From NCBI GenBank assembly GCA_025356475.1, contig JANXSX010000044.1:50327-114326 (forward strand): 64,000 nucleotides of DNA, in the 5' to 3' direction. Origin of the DNA: Isosphaeraceae bacterium. GTDB taxonomy: Bacteria > Planctomycetota > Planctomycetia > Isosphaerales > Isosphaeraceae. The number at the start of each line of letters is the position of its first letter. The first letter of the stretch is position 1. The notes beneath the pieces were generated by a model that searched no databases, was not told the DNA's origin, and saw nothing but the letters and a program-made list of their open reading frames with translations. This document shows, piece after piece, positions 45,104 to 53,871 of this stretch. The position numbers were made by a program, and so were the translations under genes.

Positions 45104-46285
45104 ATGACGCCAACCTCTCTCCGCCGCGTCCCACTTGCGGCCATTCTTGCGATAATTCCGCTCTGCTTGAGCCTAGTTCATGCGGGAGAATCTCCCGACC
45201 TGTCGAAGGGGATTCATGACTCGCTCAAACCCTTCGTCGAGAGCCATTCTTTGGCCGGTGCGGTCACCATTGTGGCGGACAAGAACAAGGTGCTGGACAC
45301 CTCGGTGGTCGGCTTCAGCGACATCAAAGCTCGTACACCAATGCGGCCCGATGCCTTGTTCTGGATCGCTTCCATGTCGAAGCCGATCACAGCCACCGCA
45401 GTGATGATCCTGGTCGATGAGGGCAAAATTCTGCTCGACGATCCCGTCGAGAAGTACCTCCCCGAGTTCAAGCAGATCTGGTTAGCGGTCGAACAAGACA
45501 AAGAACATATTTTGCACAAAAAGCCTCATCACCCAATCACGATCCGCGAGATCCTCAGCCACACGAGTGGGCTTCCGTTCGCTTCGCCTCTGGAGGTCCC
45601 CACGCTCGATGCCCATACCATTAGCGACAGAGCCCGCAGCTACGCGATGACCCCGATGATCTTCGAGCCTGGCACGAAGTATCAGTACTCGAACGCAGGG
45701 ATCAATACGGCCGGTCGGATCATCGAAGTTGTGAGCGGAATGCCATACGAGAAGTTCCTCGACACGTGTCTGTTCGAGCCGCTCGGGATGGTGGAGACCA
45801 CCTTCTGGCCGAGCGAGACCCAGGTTGCGCGACTGGCGAAGACGTACAAGCCGACCGCCGATAAGACCAATCTCGAAGAGACGCCGATCAGTCAGTTGTC
45901 CTATCCGCTGACCGATCACAAGCGACAGCCAATGCCCGGCGGCGGCCTATTCTCGACCACGAGCGACATCGCCCGCTTCTGTCAGATGATCCTCAATGAC
46001 GGTACGTTTGAGGGGAAACGCTATCTCTCAGAAACGTCGATTCATGAAATGACCCGTCGCCAAACCGCCGAAACGCTCAAGGAGAATTACGGGCTCGGTT
46101 GGGCAACCGGCGGCGACTCCTTCGGGCATGGCGGCGCACTCTCGACTAACATGTCGATCGATACAAAGCGTGGCCTGATCACGATCTTCATGGTCCAGCA
46201 CGCAGGGTTCCCCAACGACGGCAATAAGAGCCACGGGGCCTTCAAAAAAGCCGCTGAAGAACAGTGCGTCGCGCTGAAGAAGTAA
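45104..46285 (+). CDS. Beta-lactamase-fold serine hydrolase (class C/esterase type)
   Basis: 393 residues from the ATG at 45104, with GAGG upstream. The signal peptide is PLAAILAIIPLCLSLVHAG. The catalytic Ser-x-x-Lys is SMSK, in FWIASMSKPITATA. The Tyr-x-Asn element is YSN in YQYSNAGINTAGR, and the third motif is HGG in SFGHGGAL. These are the marks of penicillin-binding-protein-like esterases and beta-lactamase-related proteins. A peptidase, esterase or lactamase role cannot be fixed. The DoxX gene follows by 28 bases. Confidence 0.9.
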   Translation: MTPTSLRRVPLAAILAIIPLCLSLVHAGESPDLSKGIHDSLKPFVESHSLAGAVTIVADKNKVLDTSVVGFSDIKARTPMRPDALFWIASMSKPITATAVMILVDEGKILLDDPVEKYLPEFKQIWLAVEQDKEHILHKKPHHPITIREILSHTSGLPFASPLEVPTLDAHTISDRARSYAMTPMIFEPGTKYQYSNAGINTAGRIIEVVSGMPYEKFLDTCLFEPLGMVETTFWPSETQVARLAKTYKPTADKTNLEETPISQLSYPLTDHKRQPMPGGGLFSTTSDIARFCQMILNDGTFEGKRYLSETSIHEMTRRQTAETLKENYGLGWATGGDSFGHGGALSTNMSIDTKRGLITIFMVQHAGFPNDGNKSHGAFKKAAEEQCVALKK

Positions 46286-46312
46286 GAAGTGGACCCACGT
46301 GAAAGGATCCAG

Positions 46313-46687
46313 ATGCAGCTCTTCAAGCAAGTAATGCAACTGCTCTTGGGGTTGGTATTCGTCCTGGCTGGGGCGAATCACTTCCGTAACCCCAAGTTCT
46401 ACGTCCAGATCATGCCCCCGTACTTGCCGTGGCCGCTCGAACTCGTCTACGTCAGTGGCGTGTTCGAGGTCCTGCTGGGCGTGCTGGTCATGATCCCTCG
46501 CACGTCTCACATCGGCGGTTGGGGGTTAATCGCCCTCCTGATCGCGGTGTTTCCGGCCAATCTTCATATGGCGCTCAATACCCAGCTCTACCCGCAAGTC
46601 AGCCCAATGGTGCTCTACCTGCGGCTGCCGCTCCAACTGTTGCCGATGGCCTGGGCCTATTGGATGACCAGGCCTGATCCCGCTTGA
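46313..46687 (+). CDS. DoxX-family membrane protein
   Basis: 124 residues from the ATG at 46313 (AAAGGA upstream; a GTG at 46289 is less likely). Four transmembrane helices: MQLLLGLVFVLAGANHF, LELVYVSGVFEVLLGVLV, WGLIALLIAVFPANLHMAL and LRLPLQLLPMAWAYW. The pattern AGANHFRNPKFYVQIMPPYL is typical of DoxX-like proteins related to thiosulfate:quinone oxidoreductase subunits. The family role is unclear. Confidence 0.88.
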   Translation: MQLFKQVMQLLLGLVFVLAGANHFRNPKFYVQIMPPYLPWPLELVYVSGVFEVLLGVLVMIPRTSHIGGWGLIALLIAVFPANLHMALNTQLYPQVSPMVLYLRLPLQLLPMAWAYWMTRPDPA

Positions 46688-46720
46688 ATTCGAAGGCCAG
46701 GGCGAGGAGTGAACGAAACG

Positions 46721-46750
46721 AAGCCCCTCGCCCGGGCGGGAGAGGGGCTT
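46721..46750. terminator. Hairpin between convergent DoxX and DUF3500 genes
   Basis: AAGCCCCTC (46721-46729) pairs with GAGGGGCTT (46742-46750) and the intervening CCCGGGCGGG can extend the stem. It lies 33 bases after the DoxX stop and 13 bases before the end of the minus-strand DUF3500 gene. A bidirectional terminator is likely. Confidence 0.65.
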
Positions 46751-46763
46751 GTCCAAGCTCTAC

Positions 46764-47858
46764 TTACTTCACGTGGCCGTGTTCGGCCCCGGCGGTCTCG
46801 TAGTGCTTTTTGAGGAGGTCGTCGCCGAAGTCGTTGGCGAAGTCGCGCCAGACACTGTGAACGTGGTTGGCGTTCCCTTGCGTGTTGTCGTACTCGATCA
46901 GGAAGGTTGGCCCCTGAATTCGGTAGTAGTGGGGCTGACCGAGTTCCAGTCCGCCGGCCCAGGCGAATCCGACCTTATCGACTCCGGCCTTGAAGATCTT
47001 GGCGAGGTCGTTTGCAGCGAGTTCGGGACGGAGCCGCTCGGCGTACAGGCTAACGATCGAGTTCATCAGCTCCTTCTGCTCGGCGTTGAGGTCGGGCATG
47101 AGGATGCCGGCGGGTTCGAGCGGCTTGGCCTTGCGAAGGGCGAGCGAAAGGATGTCTTTAGGGGCCTCGGTCGAGACGATTCCCTTCTTGCTCTGGTCTT
47201 CATTCAGCGACTTGACGAGCTTCCGGGCCAGGTCTTCCTCTTCGCCGAGGACTCGGAGGCCCTTGCGAGGTCCGTCCTTGACGTCGGCGGGATTTGTCCC
47301 CATGAACGTGGGGCCACCGACAACCCCTTGATTGCCGACGATTGTGAAGTTAAGGGCGAGGTGGTGCCCTTCGACTCGCCAGCCCCACGGCTGTTTAGGA
47401 TCGGCTGAGCCGGGCTTACCGAAGATGTTGAAGAAGTAGAGTTCCGGGTCACGGACCGGTCCCTTGCCTTGTTCGATCGAGAACAAGATCTGCTCCAAGC
47501 TCATGATGGTCATGGCTTTGACGTTGCCGCTCTGGCTCATCCCGCTGGCGAGCAGACAGAAAGCCAAGGCCCGCTGGTCACCCGTCATTTCTTTGACGGT
47601 CAGCCCCTTGCGAGGCCTTGGAATAAAGTGCCAGTCGTATCGGAGGGGGTCGGTGAAGTCGAACCCAGCCTTGAGCTTCTGCTCGGGGGTTAAGGCGGCC
47701 CAGAGATTATTGGCCGCAGCCGACATTTCACGCGCGGCCTTGGCGGTCGGTGCCTCGTGGGTGTGAGCCCCAGGGCCGTCATGGGCGAATGCTGGGTTGA
47801 TGTATCCTGCGAGTGCAGCAACGGTCAGGAGGTTCAACAGAAGGCGGGGGCGGATCAT
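46764..47858 (-). CDS. DUF3500 family exported protein
   Basis: 364 residues from the ATG at 47858 (AGGA then CCTCC precede it). The signal peptide is NLLTVAALAGYINPAFAH. A His-rich start (DGPGAHTHEAPT) is followed by WAALTPEQKLKAGFDF and the family marker WGWRVEGHHLALNFTIVG. The latter contains two adjacent His that could bind a metal. Near the C-terminus FAWAGGLELGQPHYYRIQGP and NANHVHSVWRDFANDFG are also typical. The family has no established function. Confidence 0.9.
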   Translation of the reverse strand: MIRPRLLLNLLTVAALAGYINPAFAHDGPGAHTHEAPTAKAAREMSAAANNLWAALTPEQKLKAGFDFTDPLRYDWHFIPRPRKGLTVKEMTGDQRALAFCLLASGMSQSGNVKAMTIMSLEQILFSIEQGKGPVRDPELYFFNIFGKPGSADPKQPWGWRVEGHHLALNFTIVGNQGVVGGPTFMGTNPADVKDGPRKGLRVLGEEEDLARKLVKSLNEDQSKKGIVSTEAPKDILSLALRKAKPLEPAGILMPDLNAEQKELMNSIVSLYAERLRPELAANDLAKIFKAGVDKVGFAWAGGLELGQPHYYRIQGPTFLIEYDNTQGNANHVHSVWRDFANDFGDDLLKKHYETAGAEHGHVK

Positions 47859-48050
47859 GGAGGAGGTTCCTTGGGACGAGGTCGGAGAGTGCATCCTTCG
47901 CTCCATCGTACAAAGATGGCCGCCGATGTCACCCTGTTGGTGGGTGGACCTTCACCGTTTCCCCCGGCCGGTTTCTTGCGCAAACTCCACTCATCCACGA
48001 TGTTGAGGATCGATCGATTCCAAGCCCGCCGACCTTGAGGAGACCGACCA

Positions 48051-48422
48051 TTGCCTGTATTGATGACCTCTGCGATCCCCATCTTCCGAATCTTCAGCAA
48101 GGAGAAGGCGGTCGAGTTCTATGTCGATTTCCTGGGTTTCACAATCGATTGGGAGCACAAATTCGTGCCCGACGCGCCCGTCTGTATCCAGATCCACTAT
48201 GGAGACCTGATCCTTCACCTCGACGAACATCACGGTGATAGCGGCCCAGGTTCGCACATTTATGTACAGATGACGGGTCTTGATGAATATCATCAAACGC
48301 TGAATGCCAAGAAGTATGGGAATCTCCGACTTAGTATTGAGCCGATGCCGTGGGGGTCCAACGTGATGGAGGTCATCGACCCATTCGGGAACCGAATCCG
48401 ATTCGGCGAATCTCCGACCTGA
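48051..48422 (+). CDS. Glyoxalase/bleomycin-resistance superfamily protein
   Basis: 123 residues from a TTG start. The GAGGAG site 8 bases upstream favours it over the ATG at 48063, which has none. The sequence is a single VOC-fold domain: RIFSKEKAVEFYVDFLGFTI, then CIQIHYGDLILHLDEHHGD, then EVIDPFGNRIRFGE. Metal-ligand positions are probably the His in HLDEHHGD and the Glu of MEVIDPFGN. Such proteins detoxify or sequester small molecules. The substrate is unknown. Confidence 0.88.
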   Translation: MPVLMTSAIPIFRIFSKEKAVEFYVDFLGFTIDWEHKFVPDAPVCIQIHYGDLILHLDEHHGDSGPGSHIYVQMTGLDEYHQTLNAKKYGNLRLSIEPMPWGSNVMEVIDPFGNRIRFGESPT

Positions 48423-48430
48423 GACCTTGC

Positions 48431-48676
48431 TCAAGGTGGGTCATAACCGCCAGGATTCCAGGGGTGGCAGCGGCAGATCCGGCCACATCCTCGCCAGACT
48501 CCGCGAGTGACCCCGTACTTTTCGATCGCTCCGATCATGTAGCGACTACACGAAGGGTGGAATCGGCAGATGTTACCGAGCAGGGGACTGAGCGTACGCT
48601 GATAGATCCGAATCGAACCGATGATGAGGACACCCAGAAGACGGCCAGGCCAGGTCCAGAACGGGCCGAGGCTCAT
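48431..48676 (-). CDS. yidD: Membrane protein insertion efficiency factor YidD
   Basis: 81 residues. The YidD signature is complete: RIYQRTLSPLLGNICRFHPS, then CSRYMIGAIEKYGVTRGVW, then CRCHPWNPGGYDP. It is a small, basic, membrane-associated protein that assists YidC-mediated insertion. Its start overlaps the rnpA stop by 4 bases, which is the classic order. The usual downstream yidC is not here; the next gene is on the other strand. Confidence 0.95.
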   Translation of the reverse strand: MSLGPFWTWPGRLLGVLIIGSIRIYQRTLSPLLGNICRFHPSCSRYMIGAIEKYGVTRGVWRGCGRICRCHPWNPGGYDPP

Positions 48677-49068
48677 GGGATGGCCTCGACAACAGGCTTG
48701 GGCTTCGGTCCCGACTGGGAGGCGAGGCGCTTACCGACCGCCTGGGCGAGGGCCGGCAAGCTCCGGTTCGCGTCGGCGAATGTCAGGTTCGGGTTCCGAG
48801 GAACAATGACCAGGTCGACCCCGACCGGCAAGACCGCCTTGTTGAGCCGGAACGCCTCGCGGATCAGTCGCTTGATCCGGTTCCGGGCCGTGGCCTTGCG
48901 GACCTTTCGTTTGCCGACTGAGATCCCGAGCCTTGCATGATTGAGTCCGTTCTCAGCGCCATGGACGACCATCGTCGGGTCGGACGCGGACCGCTTGCGG
49001 TCAAACGCTCTCTTGAAGTCGTTTGGATCTCGGATGTGTTCGTAAGGTCGGAACCGAGCCGAGGCCAT
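48673..49068 (-). CDS. rnpA: Ribonuclease P protein component
   Basis: 131 residues. It binds the catalytic RNA of RNase P in tRNA 5'-end processing. The family RNR motif region is seen as ARLGISVGKRKVRKATARNR then IKRLIREAF, with VDLVIVPRN near the C-terminus. In most bacteria rpmH precedes rnpA. Here a small membrane-protein gene and hspR stand in that place, and no rpmH is visible. Confidence 0.93.
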   Translation of the reverse strand: MASARFRPYEHIRDPNDFKRAFDRKRSASDPTMVVHGAENGLNHARLGISVGKRKVRKATARNRIKRLIREAFRLNKAVLPVGVDLVIVPRNPNLTFADANRSLPALAQAVGKRLASQSGPKPKPVVEAIP

Positions 49069-49072
49069 GAGT

Positions 49073-49285
49073 TTAGTTCTCGGGAGATTCGAAGATCTCC
49101 AGCGGTGTCAGAGGTTTTGGGGGGGGCAAGCGGTCACGAATCAGGCGAGCCCGCCGAGAGAGGTGCCAGATGGTGAAAATGCCCACGATGCCGACGCCCG
49201 ACGCGGTCAGGCCGATGATCCAGGCAAAGGCTCGACCTAGGCGTTGCCGATCAGGCTTGGGCAAGCGTGGCTCAGGCTTCGCCAT
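49073..49285 (-). CDS. Small single-pass membrane protein
   Basis: 70 residues from the ATG at 49285, 14 bases inside the end of the hspR-like gene. It has a basic Pro-rich N-terminus (MAKPEPRLPKPDRQRLGR), one transmembrane segment (WIIGLTASGVGIVGIFTIWHL) and a Pro-rich tail. The close overlap with hspR on one side and the 4-bp gap to rnpA on the other indicate co-translation. No family is recognised. Confidence 0.6.
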   Translation of the reverse strand: MAKPEPRLPKPDRQRLGRAFAWIIGLTASGVGIVGIFTIWHLSRRARLIRDRLPPPKPLTPLEIFESPEN

Positions 49286-49595
49286 CGGGCTCACGATCCT
49301 CAAGGTCGTGGATCGCTTGCTCGAACGACTCAGAGACCGCAGTCAATCGCCTGTGGAGTTGTTCGAGCTGCCCACTGAGATGAAGGATCGCCTCAACACC
49401 GGCAAGGTTCACCCCGAGGTCACGCTGATAGGTGACAATCGTCCAGAGCCTGCGAATCTCGGTCGGACCGTAGCCCTCAACCTCTTCGGAATGGACCGGT
49501 TGGACCAAGCCGCGGGCCTCGTACATTTGCAAGGCACGCGCTGGGATGGCAAGGCGTTCGGCAACCACTTCACGGGACCAAAAGACGTCGGACAT
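49272..49595 (-). CDS. hspR: HspR-like MerR-family regulator
   Basis: 107 residues. The MerR-type helix-turn-helix (VVAERLAIPARALQMYEARG) is followed by GYGPTEIRRLWTIVTYQRDL, then GVNLAGVEAILHLSGQLEQL. This is the HspR signature, including the conserved GVNLAGVE. HspR normally represses chaperone operons and binds DnaK. It stands 30 bases after the CbpA-type dnaJ, as in many bacteria. I did not find a HAIR operator by eye in the dnaJ upstream region. Confidence 0.88.
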   Translation of the reverse strand: MSDVFWSREVVAERLAIPARALQMYEARGLVQPVHSEEVEGYGPTEIRRLWTIVTYQRDLGVNLAGVEAILHLSGQLEQLHRRLTAVSESFEQAIHDLEDREPDGEA

Positions 49596-49625
49596 GGACC
49601 ATGGCTCCGATATGAAGTGATCGAA

Positions 49626-50636
49626 TCACCATAGACCTTCGCGAGGATTGATCTTATTGAGTTCGGCGAACTGTTCGATCAGTTTTTTGCTCGGTTCGTC
49701 GAGATTCTTAGGAACCACGACCTTGAGCTGAACGAAGAGATCCCCTTCGGGCTTCCCACCTGAAGCGGGAACACCTTGACCGCGCAGCCGCAGTTTCTGG
49801 CCGCTTGAGCTTCCCGGGGGGATGGGCATTGTCTTGGAGCCGCTAAGCGTCGGTACGCCAATCTTGGCCCCGAGAACGGCTTCGCCAATCGAGATCGGGA
49901 CTTCGACCTTGAGGTCGCGCCCCTCGCGCTGGAAGTAGGGGTGGGGCAGGACCTCGACCTGGATCACGAGATCCCCGGCCGGAGCCCCTTTCTCGCCCGG
50001 TTCGCCCCGTCCTTTGAGCCTCAGCTTGGCACCAGACTCAACGCCAGGGGGGATCTTGACGACGAGCGACTCGATTTTGCCTCCCTCGCGTGAAAGGTCG
50101 ACCGAGGTCTCGCCACCACTTACCGCAGTGACAAAGGCGATTGCGAGGTTCGCCTCGACCGACTGCCCTGGTCGGGGTCCGCGTGGCTTATTTCGAGGGG
50201 CCTTCCCCCCGCGCATTCGACCGATCAACTCGTCGAACATCCCGCCACCAGACTGATCTTCATTCTCGAAATGGAAGTTGGTGGCCGCTCCAGGCTGTTG
50301 ATTGAAGATGTGGCTGAAGTCGAAATTCTCGAAGCCAGGCCCACCGGGTCCACCAGCCCCCCGCGCCGCCCATTCGGTTGCCCCAGCGCGAGGACCCGCG
50401 CTACCGCTTTCGAACGCGGCATGGCCGAACCGGTCGTACAGTTGACGCTTCTCGGGTTCCGAGAGAATGTCATACGCCTGTTGGACTTCCTTAAACTTCA
50501 CCTCTGCCTGAGTCTTGTTCTCAGGATTGAGGTCAGGGTGATGCTGACGCGCGAGGGCCCGATAGGCCTTTTTGATCTGGTCGGCAGTGGCTTCCTTGGG
50601 GATGCCAAGCACTTCGTAAAAATCGCGATCAGGCAT
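49626..50636 (-). CDS. DnaJ/CbpA-type J protein
   Basis: 336 residues. A canonical J domain with HPD (RALARQHHPDLNPENKTQAE) is followed by a Gly/Phe-rich linker (~85-150). Two C-terminal beta domains follow (VVKIPPGVESGAKLRLKG and QVEVLPHPYFQREGRDLKVE). The CxxCxGxG zinc finger of DnaJ is absent, as in CbpA. It works with DnaK in protein folding. The downstream HspR-like regulator supports a stress-response role. Unlike the J-like protein at 10126, this one should be able to stimulate Hsp70 ATPase. Confidence 0.95.
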   Translation of the reverse strand: MPDRDFYEVLGIPKEATADQIKKAYRALARQHHPDLNPENKTQAEVKFKEVQQAYDILSEPEKRQLYDRFGHAAFESGSAGPRAGATEWAARGAGGPGGPGFENFDFSHIFNQQPGAATNFHFENEDQSGGGMFDELIGRMRGGKAPRNKPRGPRPGQSVEANLAIAFVTAVSGGETSVDLSREGGKIESLVVKIPPGVESGAKLRLKGRGEPGEKGAPAGDLVIQVEVLPHPYFQREGRDLKVEVPISIGEAVLGAKIGVPTLSGSKTMPIPPGSSSGQKLRLRGQGVPASGGKPEGDLFVQLKVVVPKNLDEPSKKLIEQFAELNKINPREGLW

Positions 50637-50957
50637 CGCGGGATAGTTCTCGCAGGTCCGGGACCGAATTCTTCACACGTTTGTCTTCGTACTCTGATCT
50701 TACGTCCAGAACCGCTCGATTTTCAAGGCAACACGGAACCCGACCGATTCGCCCTGAGAAAAGGGCTGTTGCAGAAGGCGACCCTGACCTGTGACTTCAT
50801 CAGCATGGAGCGATCGACCTTGACGCTTGAGGGGTTCGCTCGTACCTTTCCAATTGGCCAGCTCCCTCCTCTGTTTCCACAACCTTCGCCGCCGAGTTGA
50901 CCTGTGGTGTCTTGTGAGGGGCGACCAACCCTTCTTCTTCGGACCCAGGGAGGGTCG

Positions 50958-51767
50958 ATGGCTTGGCGGCGGTTTGGGCAACATGTTTGGGCCCTGGCCC
51001 TCGCGATTTCGGTCGTCACCCACGCGACCGGTTGCCATTCGTTGCGCTCCAAGCACGCACGCCGGTCGAGCCCCGGCGCAACCCAGACTGAGGAATACCA
51101 GAACCTGAGCCACCAGGCTCAAGCGTCGATCGACCGGCATGATCACGAGGCGGCCCGAAACTCGTTGCTGGCCATGTTGAGCCTCGACCCTCAGCAAGCC
51201 GAAGTCCATCAAAGGCTTGGGGTTGTGCTCCAAGCCCAGGGCAAGTTCGTCGAGGCGGGGGCCGCTTACTCCCGAGCACTCAAGTGCGACCCTGACTATG
51301 TTCTGGCCATGGTTGGGCTCGGGCAGGTTGAGACCGCGATCGGGCATCCCACGACCGGGCTAAAGCACATTGATGAAGCCTTGGAGATCGACCCCAGTCC
51401 CGCCGAAGCCCAGTTCGCTCGAGGTCAAACCCTGGAGGCCCTCGGTCGATCCGACGAGGCTCTGGCCGCCTACTTCCGAGCTCTCGAGCGCAACCCCGGT
51501 CTCGCCTCCGCCATTCTCCGGATCGCCACGATCCAACTCGGTCGGAAGCAGCCTGAGCAGGCGCTCGCTCGCCTGAATCATGCGATTGACCTGACTCCCG
51601 ACGACCCCGAAGCTCACCTTCAGCGAGGCCTTGCGTACCTTGCCCTCAATCGGCCCGACCAGGCAGCCATCGACCTCAAGTTCGCTGCCCAACGCCTCCC
51701 CGACCGCGCTGATATCGTCCGACAACTCGCCCGCGCCACCGAGGATCGCGTCAACGAGATCAAGTGA
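50958..51767 (+). CDS. Exported TPR protein, probable lipoprotein
   Basis: 269 residues from the ATG at 50958, with AGGGAGG upstream. The signal (WALALAISVVTHATGC) ends in a Gly-Cys lipobox-like site. About six TPR units follow (LGVVLQAQGKFVEAGAAYSR, then RGQTLEALGRSDEALAAYFR, then RGLAYLALNRPDQAAIDL). It is a periplasmic or outer-membrane scaffold for protein contacts. The partner is unknown. It is divergent from dnaJ. Confidence 0.85.
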   Translation: MAWRRFGQHVWALALAISVVTHATGCHSLRSKHARRSSPGATQTEEYQNLSHQAQASIDRHDHEAARNSLLAMLSLDPQQAEVHQRLGVVLQAQGKFVEAGAAYSRALKCDPDYVLAMVGLGQVETAIGHPTTGLKHIDEALEIDPSPAEAQFARGQTLEALGRSDEALAAYFRALERNPGLASAILRIATIQLGRKQPEQALARLNHAIDLTPDDPEAHLQRGLAYLALNRPDQAAIDLKFAAQRLPDRADIVRQLARATEDRVNEIK

Positions 51768-51883
51768 ACTTCGATGACTCCCCCGACATCAGTGGCGAGG
51801 TCGTAATTGTCGCCCTCGTGACCCACGAAGGTGGCGGGGTCAGAAGAGCCTCATTGAGCAGCCGATTATTGAAAGCCTGGGGT

Positions 51884-52390
51884 TCACGATTCGGTCTCGT
51901 AAGGTTCTGGCAGTCCGATCCGGCTGAAAGTGTCCGCAAAGTGTTTCGCGAGGTGCTCACGGTCCGGAGACAGTAGGCGGCCGAGTCGTTGTTCACGCTG
52001 ACAGAGGGCTGTAAGCAGGTCGAGGCGGATGCTGTGAAGCTGACGCAGGTCCACAATCATTTCGGACAAGCCGAATTCCCTGCGAGACGGTAGGAAATAC
52101 CAGCCGAACACTCTTCCGGACCGGATGGGTCCCCGGATGTCGGCCAACTTCAGGAAGCCTTGTTCCACGAGAGCATGGGCATCGTGAACGACGGCGACCG
52201 TGACTGTGGACACCTTCCCGTTCGCTAGGTCACACGTCTGTGTCAGAACAATGACGCGGCAGGAAGACACCTTGATTTGAGGTGGTTCGACTCGTTCAAG
52301 GTCAAATTCCGTCAAAGTGAGAACAGGGCACGTCTCGACAATGTCTGCTTGATCGATCGGATCATTCTTCCCAGGAAAACCATAGATCAC
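51884..52390 (-). CDS. Conserved protein of unknown function, second of an overlapping pair
   Basis: 168 residues. The core reads CRVIVLTQTCDLANGKVSTV, then AVVHDAHALVEQGFLK, then GRVFGWYFLPSRREFGLSEM, then VDLRQLHSIRLDLLTALCQR, then REHLAKHFADTFSRIGLP. I believe this set recurs in proteins of many phyla but I know no function. There is no signal peptide. Its start overlaps the stop of the upstream 89-residue gene by 4 bases, so the pair is co-translated. Confidence 0.7.
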   Translation of the reverse strand: MIYGFPGKNDPIDQADIVETCPVLTLTEFDLERVEPPQIKVSSCRVIVLTQTCDLANGKVSTVTVAVVHDAHALVEQGFLKLADIRGPIRSGRVFGWYFLPSRREFGLSEMIVDLRQLHSIRLDLLTALCQREQRLGRLLSPDREHLAKHFADTFSRIGLPEPYETES

Positions 52391-52656
52391 AGCGCGTCCT
52401 CGTCCGCAGCAATCTCCGGAACATCAGGCGTTGGCAGCGACCCAAACTCACCGGCGACCGTTATACCACTCGCAAGCAAGGGAAATTCCACCCATGGATC
52501 GAGCATGACATCCGACTCATCGTAACGCCCCGATGGCTGCAACTCATTGGGAGTCAGGACCCGCAACTCAATCCACCTCCCCTTGACCTGGCAGCGGTAG
52601 ACCTGTCCGGTTTTCAGCTCAACATCTCCCAGTGCTTCCACCAATGAGACACCCAT
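52387..52656 (-). CDS. Small protein of unknown function, first of an overlapping pair
   Basis: 89 residues. It is acidic, beta-rich at the N-terminus (GQVYRCQVKGRWIELRVLTP) and rich in Pro/Asp at the C-terminus. The overlap with the following 168-residue gene (4 bases) indicates a stable functional pair, similar in size to toxin-antitoxin or small regulatory pairs. No sequence evidence supports such a label. Confidence 0.6.
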   Translation of the reverse strand: MGVSLVEALGDVELKTGQVYRCQVKGRWIELRVLTPNELQPSGRYDESDVMLDPWVEFPLLASGITVAGEFGSLPTPDVPEIAADEDAL

Positions 52657-52831
52657 CGGCCCTCCGCGTGGTTTGAAAGCAACCCGTCAGATACCTAGGT
52701 TATGTCAAATGATACCGTCCTGAACTCCTCTTGCCAAACCTCGCGATATGGAGATTGGCCCAAGAACAACCACAAACTCAATCGCCAAGAACGGGAAGCT
52801 GGGGGAGGAATCTCCCTCGTCGGCTTCGCTG

Positions 52832-53686
52832 TCAGGCGACTGGATTCCTGAGTACCCCGAGCCCATCAATCTCGACTTCAGCGACATCGCCCGGCTTGAG
52901 CCAGACTTGGGGCTTGCGCGCCATACCGACGCCAGGCGGGGTTCCCGTGAAGACCAGGTCGCCGGGCTCCAAGGTGAAGATCTGGGAGATATAAGCGATC
53001 GCCTCATCGATACGGAAGATGAACTGCGAGGTGTTCGAATCCTGCATCGTCTGGCCGTTGAGGCGGAGCTGGATGCGGAGGTTGTGGGGGTCTGCGACTT
53101 CGTCGGATGTGACTAGCTCAGGCCCGATGGGAGCGAAGGTGTCGAAGGTTTTTCCGGCCATCCACTGCTTGCCCGGCTTGTTGAGCTGCCAGTCGCGGGC
53201 AGAAACGTCGTGGCCAACGGCGTAGCCACCCACGTAGGACATCGCTTCCGATTGGGGAATGTCACGTCCACGCTTGCCGATCACGAACACGAGCTCCGCC
53301 TCAAAGTCGACCTCGTTGCTGACGGAAGGGAGCCGGATCGTCTCGCCGTGACCGATCAGCGCCGAAGCGTACTTGCTGAAGAGGACGGGCTCATCGGGGA
53401 TCGCCATGTTGCTCTCGGCGGCGTGGTCCCGATAGTTCAGACCCATGCAGATGATCTTCTGCGGGTCGGGGACCGGTGCGAGCAGTCGAGCGTTGGCTGG
53501 GTCGTAGGTAATTTTGGGTGTGGCCAGGGCAAGCTGAGCGCGTTTGAGCCCTTCGTGCCCGAGAGCGAGTAAGGCCTTGACGCTCGATGGAAGCGACGAG
53601 TCGGCGGCATTCAAGTCGATGTATCGGCCCTGCCATGCTGCGCAGGCTCTTGGCCCCTGTTCGGTTTGGACGGTCACCAGACGCAC
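52832..53686 (-). CDS. Fumarylacetoacetate hydrolase-family enzyme
   Basis: 284 residues from a GTG. Motifs of the FAH superfamily are present: ICMGLNYRDHAAE, then PVLFSKYASALIGHGE, then VDFEAELVFVIGKRGRDIP, then GYAVGHDVSARDWQ and LEPGDLVFTGTPPGVG. The Glu pair in DFEAEL and a further Glu bind the divalent metal. It cleaves C-C bonds in, or decarboxylates/hydrates, 2-oxo acids from aromatic or sugar acid breakdown. The exact substrate cannot be read. Confidence 0.92.
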   Translation of the reverse strand: MRLVTVQTEQGPRACAAWQGRYIDLNAADSSLPSSVKALLALGHEGLKRAQLALATPKITYDPANARLLAPVPDPQKIICMGLNYRDHAAESNMAIPDEPVLFSKYASALIGHGETIRLPSVSNEVDFEAELVFVIGKRGRDIPQSEAMSYVGGYAVGHDVSARDWQLNKPGKQWMAGKTFDTFAPIGPELVTSDEVADPHNLRIQLRLNGQTMQDSNTSQFIFRIDEAIAYISQIFTLEPGDLVFTGTPPGVGMARKPQVWLKPGDVAEVEIDGLGVLRNPVA

Positions 53687-53871
53687 GACAGTCTCTCCCT
53701 GTAAATGCCAAGTGAGTAGCGGGGAATCAGGCTAACGCCTGCCGGAAGATGTGGCCAGAGCGCGATGAATCGTCGCTTCATGAATTAGGACCTGTCGCCG
53801 AACTTTCCAGGTCGTTTTGACGTCAGGGGGTTGAGCCTGTACGATCGAGCGATCACCTCGGAGGGACAGCG

